From Paragonimus skrjabini miyazakii (taxonomy: Eukaryota; Platyhelminthes; Trematoda; Plagiorchiida; Troglotrematidae), in the NCBI GenBank assembly GCA_014338405.1, contig JTDE01002931.1, positions 22,607 through 86,606 on the forward strand: a stretch of 64,000 nucleotides of DNA, in the 5' to 3' direction. This document shows, one piece after another, positions 39,750 to 51,664 of the stretch. Position 1 is the stretch's first letter. The number at the start of each line of letters is the position of its first letter. The notes under the pieces were generated by a model. It saw only the letters and a program-made list of their open reading frames with translations. It had not been told where the DNA came from and ran no database searches. A program made the position numbers and the translations under genes.

Positions 39750-40680
39750 TTAGTTTCCATCTTTTCAATATGAAAGTGTAAGCTTCTTGAGTGCGCTTGA
39801 GTAGTCCAGTAAACTTGGTGTTGAGCTTCTTCCTTGCGCTAGGTTGACTGATCTGGTGGATACAGATGACATTATCTTACTTAGCCTCTCTGCCAAGGAT
39901 ATGCAGACCATGCTGAACAAGGTGAGTGACCGGGCTGGTTTGTATGGATTACGCTTTCCATCTCCTGAGTGTAAGGTGCTGCTTCAAGACTCCAACTGTC
40001 TTCATTGCAGGTCATCCGCTCGAGACTGCGGACAACTTCACATACTTGGCTAGCACTATCTCGTCAGTATGTAATATTGCTGATGAGATATCAGCGAGGA
40101 TAGCGAAGGCACGAGTTGTGTTTGCCAAAGTTCGTCACGTGTGGCGTCGAAAAGACGTCCAGGTGTCACTGAAAGGAAAGGTATATAATGTCTTTGTGCG
40201 TTTCATTTTGCTGTATGGTTCAGAAACGTGGCCTGTTCGCAAGGAAGGTGTCAACAGGCTTGCTGTGTTTGACCATCGTTGTCTGCACCAATTAGCCCAC
40301 ATTAAGTGGACTGATCGCGCGAGCAATGTGGCAGTTCGCCGGCGCGTATTCCGGAACACTCGGGATGTGCGATCAATTGGTCAACTACTCATGGTGCATA
40401 GCTTGCGATGGTTGAGTCACGTACTTCGTACACCAACTGTGCATTTACCGTACCAACAGTTGGGCGAAACCACATGTTGGCCAAGCAACATCATGGTCAC
40501 GAAATGTGAAGACCCTGACTGCAACACTGAGCAGAGTGAATAGGTGTCGCCTGTCTAACTGAGGTCTTTGTGATCACTCAAATTGCTGGTTAGAAACGCT
40601 ACCCGAGGCGGCGGTGTGTCGCAGTCAATGGCGTACCTGCATCCATACCACTCCTGGTTCTTCCGCTTAGTCTTCTTTTA
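39750..40680 (+). mobile_element. RTE-like LINE 3' half, lightly decayed
   Basis: Plus strand: LTDLVDTDDIILLSLSAKDM (the catalytic block, YADD changed to DTDD), then RAGLYGLRF. After a frameshift near 40010 come ETADNFTYLASTISSV, ADEISARIAKARVVFAKV, VYNVFVRFILLYGSETWPV, VAVRRRVFRNTRDV and LRWLSHVLRTP. Then a further shift to NRCRLSNWGL and RSQWRTCIHT, with the stop near 40670. The order matches the C-terminal half of the trematode endonuclease-reverse transcriptase. Sequence upstream of 39815 still shows a poor LFN-like palm remnant. It is a 5'-truncated insertion in the 28 kb intron, in gene sense. Confidence 0.88.
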
Positions 40681-43082
40681 TTAATATCCAACCTTCTTAG
40701 TAACGTTTTCTTCTAGAATATTCCACGTCCCTGTTGAGGTGAGCGGCCGTCCGAGCCACAGTACCTTTTGATCAGGCTCATGACTGTTGTGAAGATGATA
40801 TTGATGGTGCTCGGAACAGCTGTTTGTTTAGTTTGAGGAATGTCCAGCTGGGAAACTGTGTATTGTTCTCTGAGATGGGTGTTTAGTATGCAAACATTTA
40901 CTTACCATACTAGTCGACTTCTTCAGTGCAACGGTAACTGTCTCTCCTAATGACCTATTTAGTGGTCACGTCGACTGTTGTGACATTTGTCGTAGTCGTC
41001 AGATTGTTTCCACCGTTTGATCTATCCATCATTTGGTCATCTTGATATGATTAAATCATAAAAATTCCGTAGATATATTTTTCTGTTTTTTTTTTACCTT
41101 TCAGTTACAAGTTAATTCGCCATTTTCTTTCCATTCATATCCCTGGCTCTCAGCTAGTGAATGTTGAAATGTCATGCCACACCTTGTTCTCTGTTTTTAT
41201 CACATGGGAGACACGATGACAATGGTATTGATCGTGAATTGCATCCAATGGTCAGTCATGTGATCCAACTTACACATCGTGATAGTCTCTGGTACTTGCC
41301 CAAAACAAGGCCGGTAATGGCCTAATAACAAGACTTCCACAAACGTCATTGTTTTACAAATAACCCAGTGTATTTTTGGTGCGACACAGCGTAAAGTGTA
41401 GACGAAGACTTTGGGGAACAGCGGGCTGTTGTATAGACTGTTTCAAAATCTTGTATATGAGCCGCTTTCTGCTGATCTTTATGTTTTGGTTTCTTCAATC
41501 ACGTCTTTCATAGCAAACGAAAGCTTGCGCTTGTCAAGCCAGCGACAGATACAAAGACGGATGTTTGTGCGACAGTTGACACAGTTTTCTCTCTGAGGAG
41601 TCTATGACGCGGAGAGCTTGCACCGGAACAAAGTTGTTAGTCAGTTCTAATTCAGTCGCCTGCTCAGAGGACGTCTTCATTTTCACTTATCTCTTTCGAC
41701 GACTTTTCGACTTACTGTGATGACGTCACTGGTCATGCAAATTTTCTACACAGATATACGACAAAACTTGCTTAGTAGCGCCATCCCTCAATTCCAGTTA
41801 ATTAACGCTGTTGAATGAGATAGTGTTGTTATGTCTCTTTTCCGACCTGTAATCCCAAGGTTCACAAATACCGAAGCGCACGTCCGACTGCAACATATCA
41901 TCAGGTCTATTTTCGTACGACTAAATATTATATATAGTTCATATACATTAAGCTGACATAGTATTGTGTGCCAGTCAATCGATCGGTTAGTCAAACGCTT
42001 TCTGCCTAAACGTACTCTATTTGTTGAACGCCCTCTCTTGTCTATCTTTAATGGTCAGTGCCATCTGCATAACGTGCTGTTACTTTTCTGTTCGTGTTTT
42101 CACGTCTGAAAACATTTCCTTATTTGTAATCCATTAAGGTTGAACTAATTTTTTGACGACAAATGGTTTCCGGCAGATTATTTATCCTTTTTATTTTTAA
42201 GGACGTTCTTTTCATAGTAAACGCTTAGGGGTGCAGATAATCAATCAGCGGGTTAGCATGGGTCATTAAATTTAGAGAAGAGTCAGATTCACGTGCAGTT
42301 TCTGATCACACAGAATTGACTTGAGTTGTTTGCTTACGACTACTTTCGCAAACCGCAAGTACCTTGGATTAGATTATTCATTATGTCACGATTCAAGTAG
42401 TATGTCTGCTTTTTACTTATGTCACAGTGGTCTGAGAGTTCACGTTGGTGCACTCTATCATCATCCGTCCCTTTTAAGAATGCCAACTTAGCAATACTGT
42501 CAGTCTTCCATATTCTTTAAAGTCAGATAACAGGTGACAAGGTTAACGCCAGTGAGCTACCGGGTTGTTTTTCCATTCTTAGAGGATAACAATGGACTGG
42601 CTAACCAATCTCACATGTGACAGAGGTACGCAAAAGCTAGTGCGGCAAACTATGAATGAACTGAATGATTGTCCGACACTCAGTGATGTTCATCTGCTCA
42701 GATGAAGTGTGAAAATCTTCGACATTTCGTCGGAACTGATCATCAGCAGGCACTAGCGAACATTGGCATGGTTCACTCTCTGTTTGATACATCATAACGT
42801 GTGCCGTCAGTCTCTTGACCCGTTCATGGTGTACGTGAGTGGCATCCGTTCGTCAGAAAGTGTGACCGCTGCCCATTGGTTGTTGGCCTTCTGCAAACCA
42901 CAGTGTTCTTGCTGTGGACGTCATGATTTGCACAACCATCTATCTGGGGTGGTTGTTATCGAATTTCTTTTCCCTGTAATTTGCACTACCTGAAGTTAAC
43001 ATTTATAGCGTGTAGGAATTATTACTGGGTTCTTGTCTAGTAGCCTTTAGTTGATCCGGAATCTGAATTAAAAAACAACAAG
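40681..43082. other. Intronic sequence between LINE and PLE
   Basis: No supported gene. The patch 42700-42735 contains, on the minus strand, CTGATGA and CGAAA boxes reminiscent of a hammerhead but not foldable as one (see rejected items). It may be an untranslated piece of the following PLE. Confidence 0.4.
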
Positions 43083-43592
43083 CTGATGTTGCATGGTTTA
43101 TGTCCGGATAGATTTCGTCGCATCTTTACGAGTGCACACTACAGACCAGTTTTACATCAGTATGAGAAAGCGAACGAGATACAAAAGAAAAACCAATTGT
43201 CAGAGTTCGCCATCTGTATAGACAACCGGTACCTAAGTCAGCCAAACCCAATGTTATCTATGAATATCGATGTAGATGCGGAGCATCCTACATAGAAAGC
43301 ACTGAGTGCCAGTTGCGAACTCGGGACATGGAGCATATCCCGAAATGAAGCAAAGAATAGATCTCGCAAACGCATGACGTCACAGCCGCGCATAGAAACA
43401 GGGTACCTGCATCATCCACCGCATGACGTATTCGAATGACGCAACACCAATGCGATCGTACGACGACATTTCACGTTATCTGTTCAACATCACACAGGTG
43501 AATACTGCGCTGTGCTGAAGCTATTCTCATCCGAAAGTTCAAACTCGTGTCGTGTTTCCAGAAACGACTGTTTGTAGGGTTGTCGCTACCAT
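43083..43592 (+). mobile_element. Penelope-like element, GIY-YIG end
   Basis: Plus strand. From about 43256 the frame YEYRCRCGASYIESTECQ then MEHIPK gives the Cys-x-Cys-Gly and YI motif of Penelope-type GIY-YIG endonucleases. Several stops follow, then CAEAILIRKFK and FQKRLFVGLSLPW close to the end. The order is that of the intact PLE at 4.9 kb (AEAVAIRLRHPDL, KQFVQTLRLPW), but residues differ enough to indicate another subfamily. The segment 43098-43215 upstream of the endonuclease recurs inverted at 43610-43725. RT is not visible upstream. Confidence 0.8.
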
Positions 43593-43800
43593 GGTAGTGA
43601 CATTGATTGTGAATTCTGACATTTGGTTTCCTCTGCTATCTTGTTCGCTTGCTCATACTGAAATGTAACTGGTCTGTAGTGTGCACTCGTAAAGGTGCAG
43701 CGATATTTGTCCGGTAGTGTGCTTGTAGTCCAAGCCTGTTCTCCCGTTTCCTTTTGAGCAGGCGACGTTCTCAATGTATCTTGTGTCTTTGAGAATTAAT
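43586..43800 (-). mobile_element. Second PLE copy, internally deleted and inverted
   Basis: On the minus strand the frame KYRCTFTSAHYRPVTFQYEQ, then AETKCQNSQ-like sequence, repeats the pre-endonuclease segment of the plus-strand copy and then jumps to SMSLPW and a stop. The endonuclease itself is deleted. Its 3' end abuts that of the plus-strand copy at a near-perfect palindrome (43582-43601). Confidence 0.7.
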
Positions 43801-45118
43801 ACACATTTTTCAACTTTTTTCATTAAACTGACATATGAGGATTACCTTCTTCAAGCTGATGATCAAAATCAACTATCTGCGTCAGGTTTGGAGGTAACTA
43901 GTAGCCATCTAAAGAGCTTGCTCACCATTTTTTTCTAAGTTAGTATTGCTGATCTCTTAAAACCAAAGGATACAGTTTTGTCTTCTGTTTAAAGAAAAAG
44001 ACAACCAGAAAAATCTGTAGCCGAGTAGTCGCCGAATCAAGAAAATACTTGTGCAACTTATTATTTTCGTTTTACTGTATGCTACCAAGGTAAAAATCGA
44101 TCGCTGACGATTCCGTTCATTTTACTGACCCTATATTTCTAACTTTCAAAAGTACGCCTTCACACCAACTGTGTGTTGAACATAATAATTCAGGTATCAA
44201 TGGTCCAAGCTTCATTTGTCTATGTTCGATCTATGTTCGACAGGTTGAACTTGTTGACTGAGATTAATTTATAACTCACCGTCATTGATAACAAAGGTTT
44301 GTTTCTCGAACAAATTCTCTAAGTAATACTCACCGTTTTACAAGTCGCACCAAAATGGATCGAACGAATGCTGTACATTAAAGTGGTTATTTTTGTATCA
44401 ATAATCTGAACTGCCTAATATCGGGATGTTGACAAATTTGTGTTGATCAAAATCACCACAACACTAATTACCCAAAAGTAAATCAGTGATGTCCGAAATT
44501 TGGTATTTTGGAAAGATGTTTTGAAAACCGGTTAGCATATAACAGTTGGCATTTTTGCCCTGATGAAATCAATGGGTGTGGTTTTTGCGGTCAGGCAACG
44601 GTGTCCCCAGTCAGTAATGAATCGATAAGAAACTGAAGGAATTAGGGCGTACCAATTTATGAACTGAGACTGTCGAGGATTTAGTTATTGTAAATTGATC
44701 TCAGCTTCCTCATTCAGATAACATTTTCAGTTAAAAATGTTACGCGTGTTCCCGCTCACCTGTAACTATATCTGTTCTGGAGATACCAAGGCAATGTGAC
44801 AAGCGAATGTTGTTTCGTTTAGAAGTTATACTTCAATCGTGCCAAATGTGCAATGGTCAGAACTCTCGTACCATTTGATACTGAATTGGACTTCAACTCC
44901 CTGTATCAGATAGGATACGCTTTATTGAAGAGCTCAAACTGAAAACATTACGAAATCACTTTACGAATTGCTCATCTGAAGCCACGTGTAATGAAATTTG
45001 GAATCAACACCCAGTTCTAATAGTTATAATATGAGCACACTGTTAAAAACAGTTTAAATTATCCTTGTATTCACTGGTTTTCGCTAATCGTGCACAATGT
45101 TGGTTTATCTTCATTTAG

Positions 45119-45199
45119 AATTTGGCTGTTACACGATCCTACACTGAGCTTCATATGAGCGTGCATGATGCACTGGCTTTCCATCGGCACAACAGAGAA
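45119..45199 (+). CDS. PRKAG: AMPK gamma subunit, exon between CBS3 and CBS4
   Basis: A small 81-base exon (27 codons, phase 0 at both ends) bounded by CATTTAG and GAA/GTGAGT. It reads NLAVTRSYTELHMSV then DALAFHRHNRE. Animal gamma subunits have NLA followed by a Y-x-x-L-x-x-SV-x-x-AL pattern directly after the CBS3 FDV motif, so it joins exactly to the previous exon's YAKFDVF. It forms the end of CBS3 and the bridge into CBS4. It lies 28 kb from the preceding exon, so transcript or homology evidence is needed to call it automatically. The open frame beyond 45199 is intronic. Confidence 0.92.
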
Positions 45200-48100
45200 G
45201 TGAGTCTGGCATTTGGCTCGGATACCATGGATAACAGTTGTTTCGTTATTCGTTTCGTCTTTATTTTATGCTGCTCCGTTTTTTTACTGTTGCTTACTAA
45301 AAAGCTGACAATGTTAACGATGACACCTTTCATGTCTTCTTGAGTTTTTTTCGTATATCTCGTTTAAAACAAGTGCACTAGTGTTACTATCTTCGTCGGT
45401 GCTCGTCGATAATGCACTTTTTTAGTTTTGGCCAGGAGCTGAGTTTCTGAAGTGACCACATTCATCCCATTCTAAACATAGCATAAGTTACACGTTTAAC
45501 TATCAGCTCTCTAACTTCCATCAATAACGGTCAGATTATTACGACGAGGTTGTCGATTTTATTGTACTTAGTGAACAGTTTGTTAAATAGCCACCAACAA
45601 ATCGCACTTTTGATTGTCACGAACGTCATCAACCTATTGTTCTTTATTGCTGATATTCTCCATCAACTGTGTAATCAAATCCGGCTGAAACTTCCATAAA
45701 ATTTACCTGCTTCGGTTTCGTAAAAGGTTATGTTTCGGGCTATTTTCATATTAGTCATATGAAATTCAGGGTTTCAGTCATGTGAAATAACCAAATCCTT
45801 GCCGGCGAAACTTCCTACAAGCTTGACTTCGTTCTTTGCAACAGCGAAATATCTTTGTCACTGGGCCAACATTGCGCGTGTATGGTTGTCATCTGGTGAC
45901 TAGGAATACTCTGATTTCCAAAGAAAACGTTTGGTTTATTCTGGACCAGTCGACTTGAAATGGAATGGTTTCGCTACTTTGTATGTACATTCTGTTCTTC
46001 TAGTCAAAGCAGAAGTGTAACCTCCACTTGTCAATTTCATTTTGAGTTCATTCTATCCAAAATAAGGCCGACTCGTATTCATGTTCATGCCAGTATGACG
46101 TGGAACCTAGACATATGATATTATTTCGGCTAGTAAACGTTTGCTTTATGACTGATCATGATCACAAAACATCATGTGTAACTAGTTGTGACATTTCATG
46201 TTGCCGAATGTGCATCGACCCGTGTAAACAGCCAATCAGCATTATGTGGTAGCGAACTCCATATTGGTCACGATTCCAATTCATACTGTAATTCAAGGCT
46301 AGTTGTTCACTCGGACTAAATTGGTGCTTCGGGTAATTTTTTTCACAGTCCAAAGAGTTTCTACATGATCGACATAATCCAGCTTGCGCAGCAGTTTTCT
46401 ACAGCCGCTTTTGTGATAACGAGATTAGCAATCACATGTTCCACGCCACAGTTATCTCGTGGTTTGGGCAGCTCAATAATATTTAGCCCATTTTGCCTCA
46501 GGACAGATAATGCCTTGTGATACGATGTTGATTCTCGAATCGACTTCAGACATTTAAGCTTTGACTCGTGTAGCGCGCAATGTAGTTAGTTCTATGTTTG
46601 GGATAAACTATGAATTGATTTGCCCCACCGGTGAACTCATTGAGAGAACATAGTGAAAGAATCATTTACCCATTATTCTATGTGAACCTTCCATTCAGAA
46701 AATGATGGATGGGTAAGTGATTCAACAAACAAACCACAAAAACGTTTGAAAATATCTATCAACATCGCAGCCGACAGCCACAAACAATATCGATCGTTTT
46801 AAATTGTTTGTTCAAGTTTGTGGTTTATTGTTGAACAGGACAACCGGGTTTGTCTATGAATCAGACGCACTTAATAAACAACAGAACAGTACGATCAGGG
46901 GCACTCAAGTAAAGATATGTGTTTGGATTTGGTAAAGAATATGAAGACCTTTATGCAATTATACAGGTTGGATGGAAAAATTCGACAAAGTAAATTTTTT
47001 GTAGGGAAATTACAAGTATATTTTAAAAGTATTATGAAACAGTGGACTCAAGCGTATTTCTGCTGGAAACTTTGCTGCAAAGTGTTTGTGGATTTTTTGC
47101 GGTTCTGAAAAAAAGAACGGAACCAGAAAAATAGCAAACACGTATAGTAAGGAGCACACTCGGTGCGCTAAGTGACGTGAGGCTTGAAGTGATCTGAGAA
47201 GCCAAACGCAAGAATATGGCGTCCTATTTATTCTGAAAGTGTCATTTGGATGGAAAGACCACGTCATATTATAATTTAATATAGTTTCTAGTCTACTGCC
47301 CTCCAAGCTGAACAACGGGTGAATATAAGCGTACATTAATGAAATGTCCGATGAAAAGTGGTGAAACGGGATCTATAATTTCTGAGTTACTTGCAGCCGC
47401 ACGCTAACATGACAACACCGGGTTCGTTCATCACATATACCTCTAAACGCATATGTCGCCTTTCTTACCGGATCATGTTAACTGTCGAGTTTGATCGTAG
47501 TCATTCTGTTCTTAGTGTTCACATGGTAAATGCTAAGTAAATATCGGGACGACGTTGCGTTTAGGAAAATAAGAAACCACGGTATCGCGCTTAGGAAGCC
47601 AACAGGATGTCTGGACACTTAACACACACGAAAATCTATTACCCGCTTAGTATCCCCCACTCAAATACAGTCACCCAATTGACCGTGCAGTTTAAATGAC
47701 GGCCATCATTTGGGCTTCGCCTAATTGAATGCTGATCAATTTTGTGGAGAATGCTGTGCCACTCCCTTTATCGACTACCGATGCACGGGACTGTCCTTTA
47801 ATGATAAGTTTATACAGCAATCACTGCGTGCTGTGTTTTACTTGCTACTTAAATTTGTTATGACTTGATAGGTCATCGTTACAACCGGTCATTTCGAGAA
47901 AAGTCCTTTATATATTCCACTTAACGACTACCTGCTATCAATTATCTTTTCGTCATATTTTTTCTTCGCATGGTGTCGGTTTAAGTTGGCCCAGGTGTTT
48001 TTCCTGGCACTGCTATATATCTACAGTTGCATATAGCTTAGAAATGGATACACCGTACTGTCCACGATTTACACTTGTAAGCGCCCTACGTTTATTGAGT

Positions 48101-49194
48101 AGGCCGGCACTGATTGTAAACATCTGAGGCATATGTGGATTCATCAACATGAGGACACATGTTCTGTTTGAGTCACGTCTATCATTTTCAGTATCACAGA
48201 ATTTTTCAGTTACCTTAGTCCTCTGAGGCTTGCTGTTCGGGCTCGGTCGAAAAGATGGTCGATTTTAGCCCTGGTATAAGGTTGGGACTCCTTTGCATTG
48301 TTTCCGCCTTGGCTCTATTCGACACTGAAGATAGAGAACAATATCGTAACAGTCAACCAAAAACCAGTCACAAGAAGGTGATATTGAGACATTTTGAAGT
48401 GGAAAACATGTCTGCTCAGGTTTTTCCCTTAGCAGAGTTTACTAGTGATACGTATCCCTGCTACTACAGAAAGTAAACTTCCGATCCCCGTGCTAGTGTT
48501 GTGAGCCAAGAATGCGGATGGCACAAGGGTTGTTTATTCGGGAAAGCAACACGGGTTAAGCGCTTAAACAGGACCACGAACAAAAGCACTCATTTACATA
48601 TGGTACTACGCCCAGACCGTCTCGGTTGCCACAGACGCCAGACGTAGCAAGGACCGTTTTGAGCGATGCTGCAGTCCGATGTTTCTTCCTGTATTTTTCC
48701 TGCGGCTACTTCAATGTCAAAATATATGCTCTGATCTTGCTACTGAATAGTAGTCGTGTGAGTAGTATATTACGATCGCTCATCCTCACTACACTAGTGA
48801 ATCAACCGCACTGAACGCTACATTACTGATCTCACAAGAGACACAACTGAATTAGCACCTCCTTTGTGAGAAATACCAAGAACGCCTGAGAAGAAAGTCC
48901 AGTCGATTTTCTCTCAGTAGTACCTTCATAGCCGAGTTCACCGTTCATAAATTTAAATGAAGATGCATGTTACCCATTTTATATGGCGTTCAACTTTTAG
49001 TTTCCCGTAAATTAAAGTGACTATAAACCATATGCCTTGTTATCCGGTACCGTATACAAGTAATTGTATGTAGGTCATTGACGATTTTTATCAATTTTGT
49101 TATTTTGAAGTTCATAAATCATTCGCATGTGTTAGAAGCTACTAGCTGTTATTTTTCTCTCTGCTGAAACCTAGCATATTTCTATCTTTTCTAG

Positions 49195-49269
49195 CGATAT
49201 CCACACCCACTGACCTGCTTAAAAACTGACAAACTGGAATCGGTTATCGAGCGAGTTGTGAAGTCTGGT
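49195..49269 (+). CDS. PRKAG: AMPK gamma subunit, exon encoding first half of CBS4
   Basis: A 75-base exon (25 codons, phase 0 both sides) between TTTTCTAG and GGT/GTAAGT. It reads RYPHPLTCLKT, then DKLESVIERVVKSG. This matches the family segment L-E-T-I-I-x-R-L-V-x-A that precedes the His-Arg motif of CBS4. The exon is only recognisable by its place: it fits between the previous exon's FHRHNRE and the next exon's VHRLIIVD in the correct frame. Its opening residues (RYPHP) differ from the usual glycine-valine-leucine stretch of vertebrate gamma, which could be real divergence. Confidence 0.88.
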
Positions 49270-49739
49270 GTAAGTTTCTGCTTCAATGACGCGTTGTTCT
49301 ATGTCATCATCCGAACTTCTCATATTCATTCGTGTGCTGTTAAAGTGTTCAACGAATTTTAACAGTATACCTTCTGTCATTTAGGATGACTAACGCAATG
49401 GTGGATGCAAACTGTACTTTTGTATTTACTGTACAATTTTGTTTAATGAGGCTCGCGGTTGTAACGAAAAATGTTTACCATCTCAAACCACTAGCATTAT
49501 GCAAAGCTAATGAATGGCATTCGTATGTAAATAATACGGGAAAGGTAGATAGGAAATGTTAGTCACGTTTTACTTACTTGTTGAAAGTAATGTGGTCTTC
49601 CGTTGTTAGAATCGTTGCGACAACTTTCCCGGTTGTGTTTCGCTAATCACTCTAGCATTGTACATTAAGATTTGAATGTTATCTTGATTTGAAATAGTCA
49701 TTATTTATGAGGTAAATGTTGACAGTCTCACCTAGCAGC

Positions 49740-49925
49740 CCAAACATCGTCACTCGCATGCGCGTTCCGGGCACACGATTACGAATCTGCTAGCGTACAC
49801 TCATAATAAAATTCGAGTCTACTGAGATGGTATTTTGACTCGAGCTGCTCTTCTTCGCAAGCGTGATACGAAAACTGTTGAGATGAACAAATAAAATGCG
49901 CTAAGGAACAGCTGATTGGTCACAG
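49740..49925. repeat. Unclassified repeat, relative of 26.9 kb block
   Basis: CTCGCATGCGCG at about 49753 and GAACAGCTGAT at about 49907 match CTCACATGCGCG and GAACAGCTGAT at 26.9-27.05 kb, with spacings of about 154 and 136 bases. AATAAA occurs at about 49804 and 49891. The intervening sequence is diverged, so this is either an old shared repeat or partly chance. Confidence 0.35.
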
Positions 49926-51502
49926 ATAAGAAATCCACCAGATGTATCTGCATCTCGTGACCGCAAAATATGCATGGTGTTCGAAGTTATTCGTAGAACG
50001 AAATCCTTTACGGGTTACGTGGAAACAAAACAACGAATACGTACAAACATTTATATGGTTCACATGTACCTGTACTCGTGGGGCAGCAGTGTATCGTCGT
50101 TCACATTTTCGACTCGTCCCACATGGCGCATAAACATGGCTCCGGTAGTCAGTCCTGATTCATCATTTTCTTGGCGTTAAGACCTTTGCTTTAGTTCCCG
50201 AATGTGCGCACTGTACTACTCACAAAAGTGCAGGTTATACAACGTACGTCACTGAGTGAAGCACGGTGCGATGATGCGAAGGATTTCAGATCGAACAACG
50301 TGGGTGATCACAAGTTCATCAGGTGCGATTGTTCTCATTTGTTTGTATCACAATTTTTGTTTCGATGATGCATTGGAACTTTTGGTTATCTGCTGGATTC
50401 ATTGGTTTTCTAAACTTCATGTCATCTGAACAAATAACATTCAGTGCAGTAAACACTCAGGTTACTTTCGGAATAGACTGACAGCCTTATTATCTGGCTA
50501 TGTGAGTTCCGTTAGTTAAACTTTATTGTTGCACGAAAGTATACGTTTCATCTTTCTGACGACGCCATTCATGTAAAACATTCCGACACTGACAGCTGGG
50601 TTAACGTACATTGAAACAAGACACTGTAATGAATCGCAGCGGTTTCGTAATGGTGGAGGTAGAAATTAAACCGATGTTGTATCTAACCGAGGAGGTGAAT
50701 TTTCAATTCGTCTGAATCAACATCCAACGTGATCATTATTCATGTATCCGTTCCACTTTTCTGAATAACGATTGCCAGTTTAGTATCCTGTGTCCGGAAC
50801 AGTTTTAGACTGAAGCTGCTTCTGGCACTGCTGTATACATCTCATTGGAGTACGGTAATATAAACTTATGTTCATTTCATGCGAAAAAAACCCTATGGAA
50901 GGAATTTGGTGTAAAATCCGGTTTTATTTGCTATTAGAGTTTGAGTAGGACCTAACTTCCCTTCGCCATTTTGTTCAGATGTCAGGGTTGTTTTCAAAAT
51001 GATCATCTAAAAGTAAGGCCTCTTTCAGAAAAAAACGCATCTAACGAATGCAATGTGCCAACCGTTACTTTGTCATAAAATGCGTATTGCACGCCCGAAA
51101 ATGTTACCTTATCTGCCTCAAGACATTCTGACGTGTGCGATTTCTAATCCGACAAACCACTACTCTGTAATGTGGTTGTTGCCGAACCTCCCAACATCCG
51201 AGAATCCTTTCAGCTGTCCGTTAATTACGCTAATCGAATTATCAGACTGACTTCTTTTGTTGTAATAGGCCGTTTTCACGTTGTTCTTTTAGATTACCAT
51301 GCCGACAGTTGGTAATAAGCGTGCAACGACCTAGGTACGTGATTTCTCCTCGAAATAAACTACTTATGTATTTATGAGTAGGATATAAATTTAAAGAATA
51401 ATGTGCACTTCGTGGGTACCTGATTAGATTTACTAACTTACGCAGCAATTATTCAGTGATCACCCTTGTCTAGCTGAAATGCCCCGTTTGTTTATTCACC
51501 AG

Positions 51503-51664
51503 GTCCACCGCCTGATTATTGTTGACCAGCAACATTTAATCGAGGGCTTAATCTCTCTATCGGACATATTGAAGTTTTTGATCTCCGAACCTCCTTCAAA
51601 CGAATTGGCCAATAACATTTTCAGCAGTTTAGGTGTTCGATCTTCCAGTTCGTTGCACCCTTAA
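51503..51664 (+). CDS. PRKAG: AMPK gamma subunit, terminal exon (CBS4 and C-terminus)
   Basis: Last exon. It starts in phase 0 after TTTATTCACCAG with VHRLIIVDQQH, continues GLISLSDILKFL, and ends at TAA 51662-51664 (53 residues). VHR contains the His-Arg pair of the CBS4 ligand site, and the Asp of SLSDIL is its ribose-binding Asp, so CBS4 looks nucleotide-competent. Vertebrate gamma1 stops soon after this motif. Here a Ser-rich tail of about 25 residues follows (NNIFSSLGV, then SSSS), specific to this lineage as far as I can judge. I see no convincing AATAAA in the following 400 bases, so the 3' UTR end is undefined. The five visible exons together give about 234 residues. Confidence 0.94.
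   Translation, partial: VHRLIIVDQQHLIEGLISLSDILKFLISEPPSNELANNIFSSLGVRSSSSLHP

Larger units (their letters stand above)
45200..51502. other. Introns between the last three AMPK gamma exons
   Basis: Introns 45200-49194 and 49270-51502. Apart from the repeat block at 49740-49925 I see no element. Several frames of 60 to 100 codons exist on both strands but show neither family motifs nor good splice context. Confidence 0.5.

Noticed and set aside
40075..40110. CTGATGAGATATCAGCGAGG as a possible hammerhead
   Set aside because: It lies within the coding frame of the RTE-like LINE (ADEISARIA) and lacks the GAAA box.
42700..42740. Hammerhead-like boxes on the minus strand (CTGATGA then CGAAA) near the PLE
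   Set aside because: Stem II cannot form a proper pair next to the core, and no GUC or other NUH site sits opposite a stem III. Boxes alone are not enough.
43086..43295. 69-codon frame as an independent gene
   Set aside because: It is part of a decayed Penelope-like element; the real endonuclease frame is shifted relative to it.
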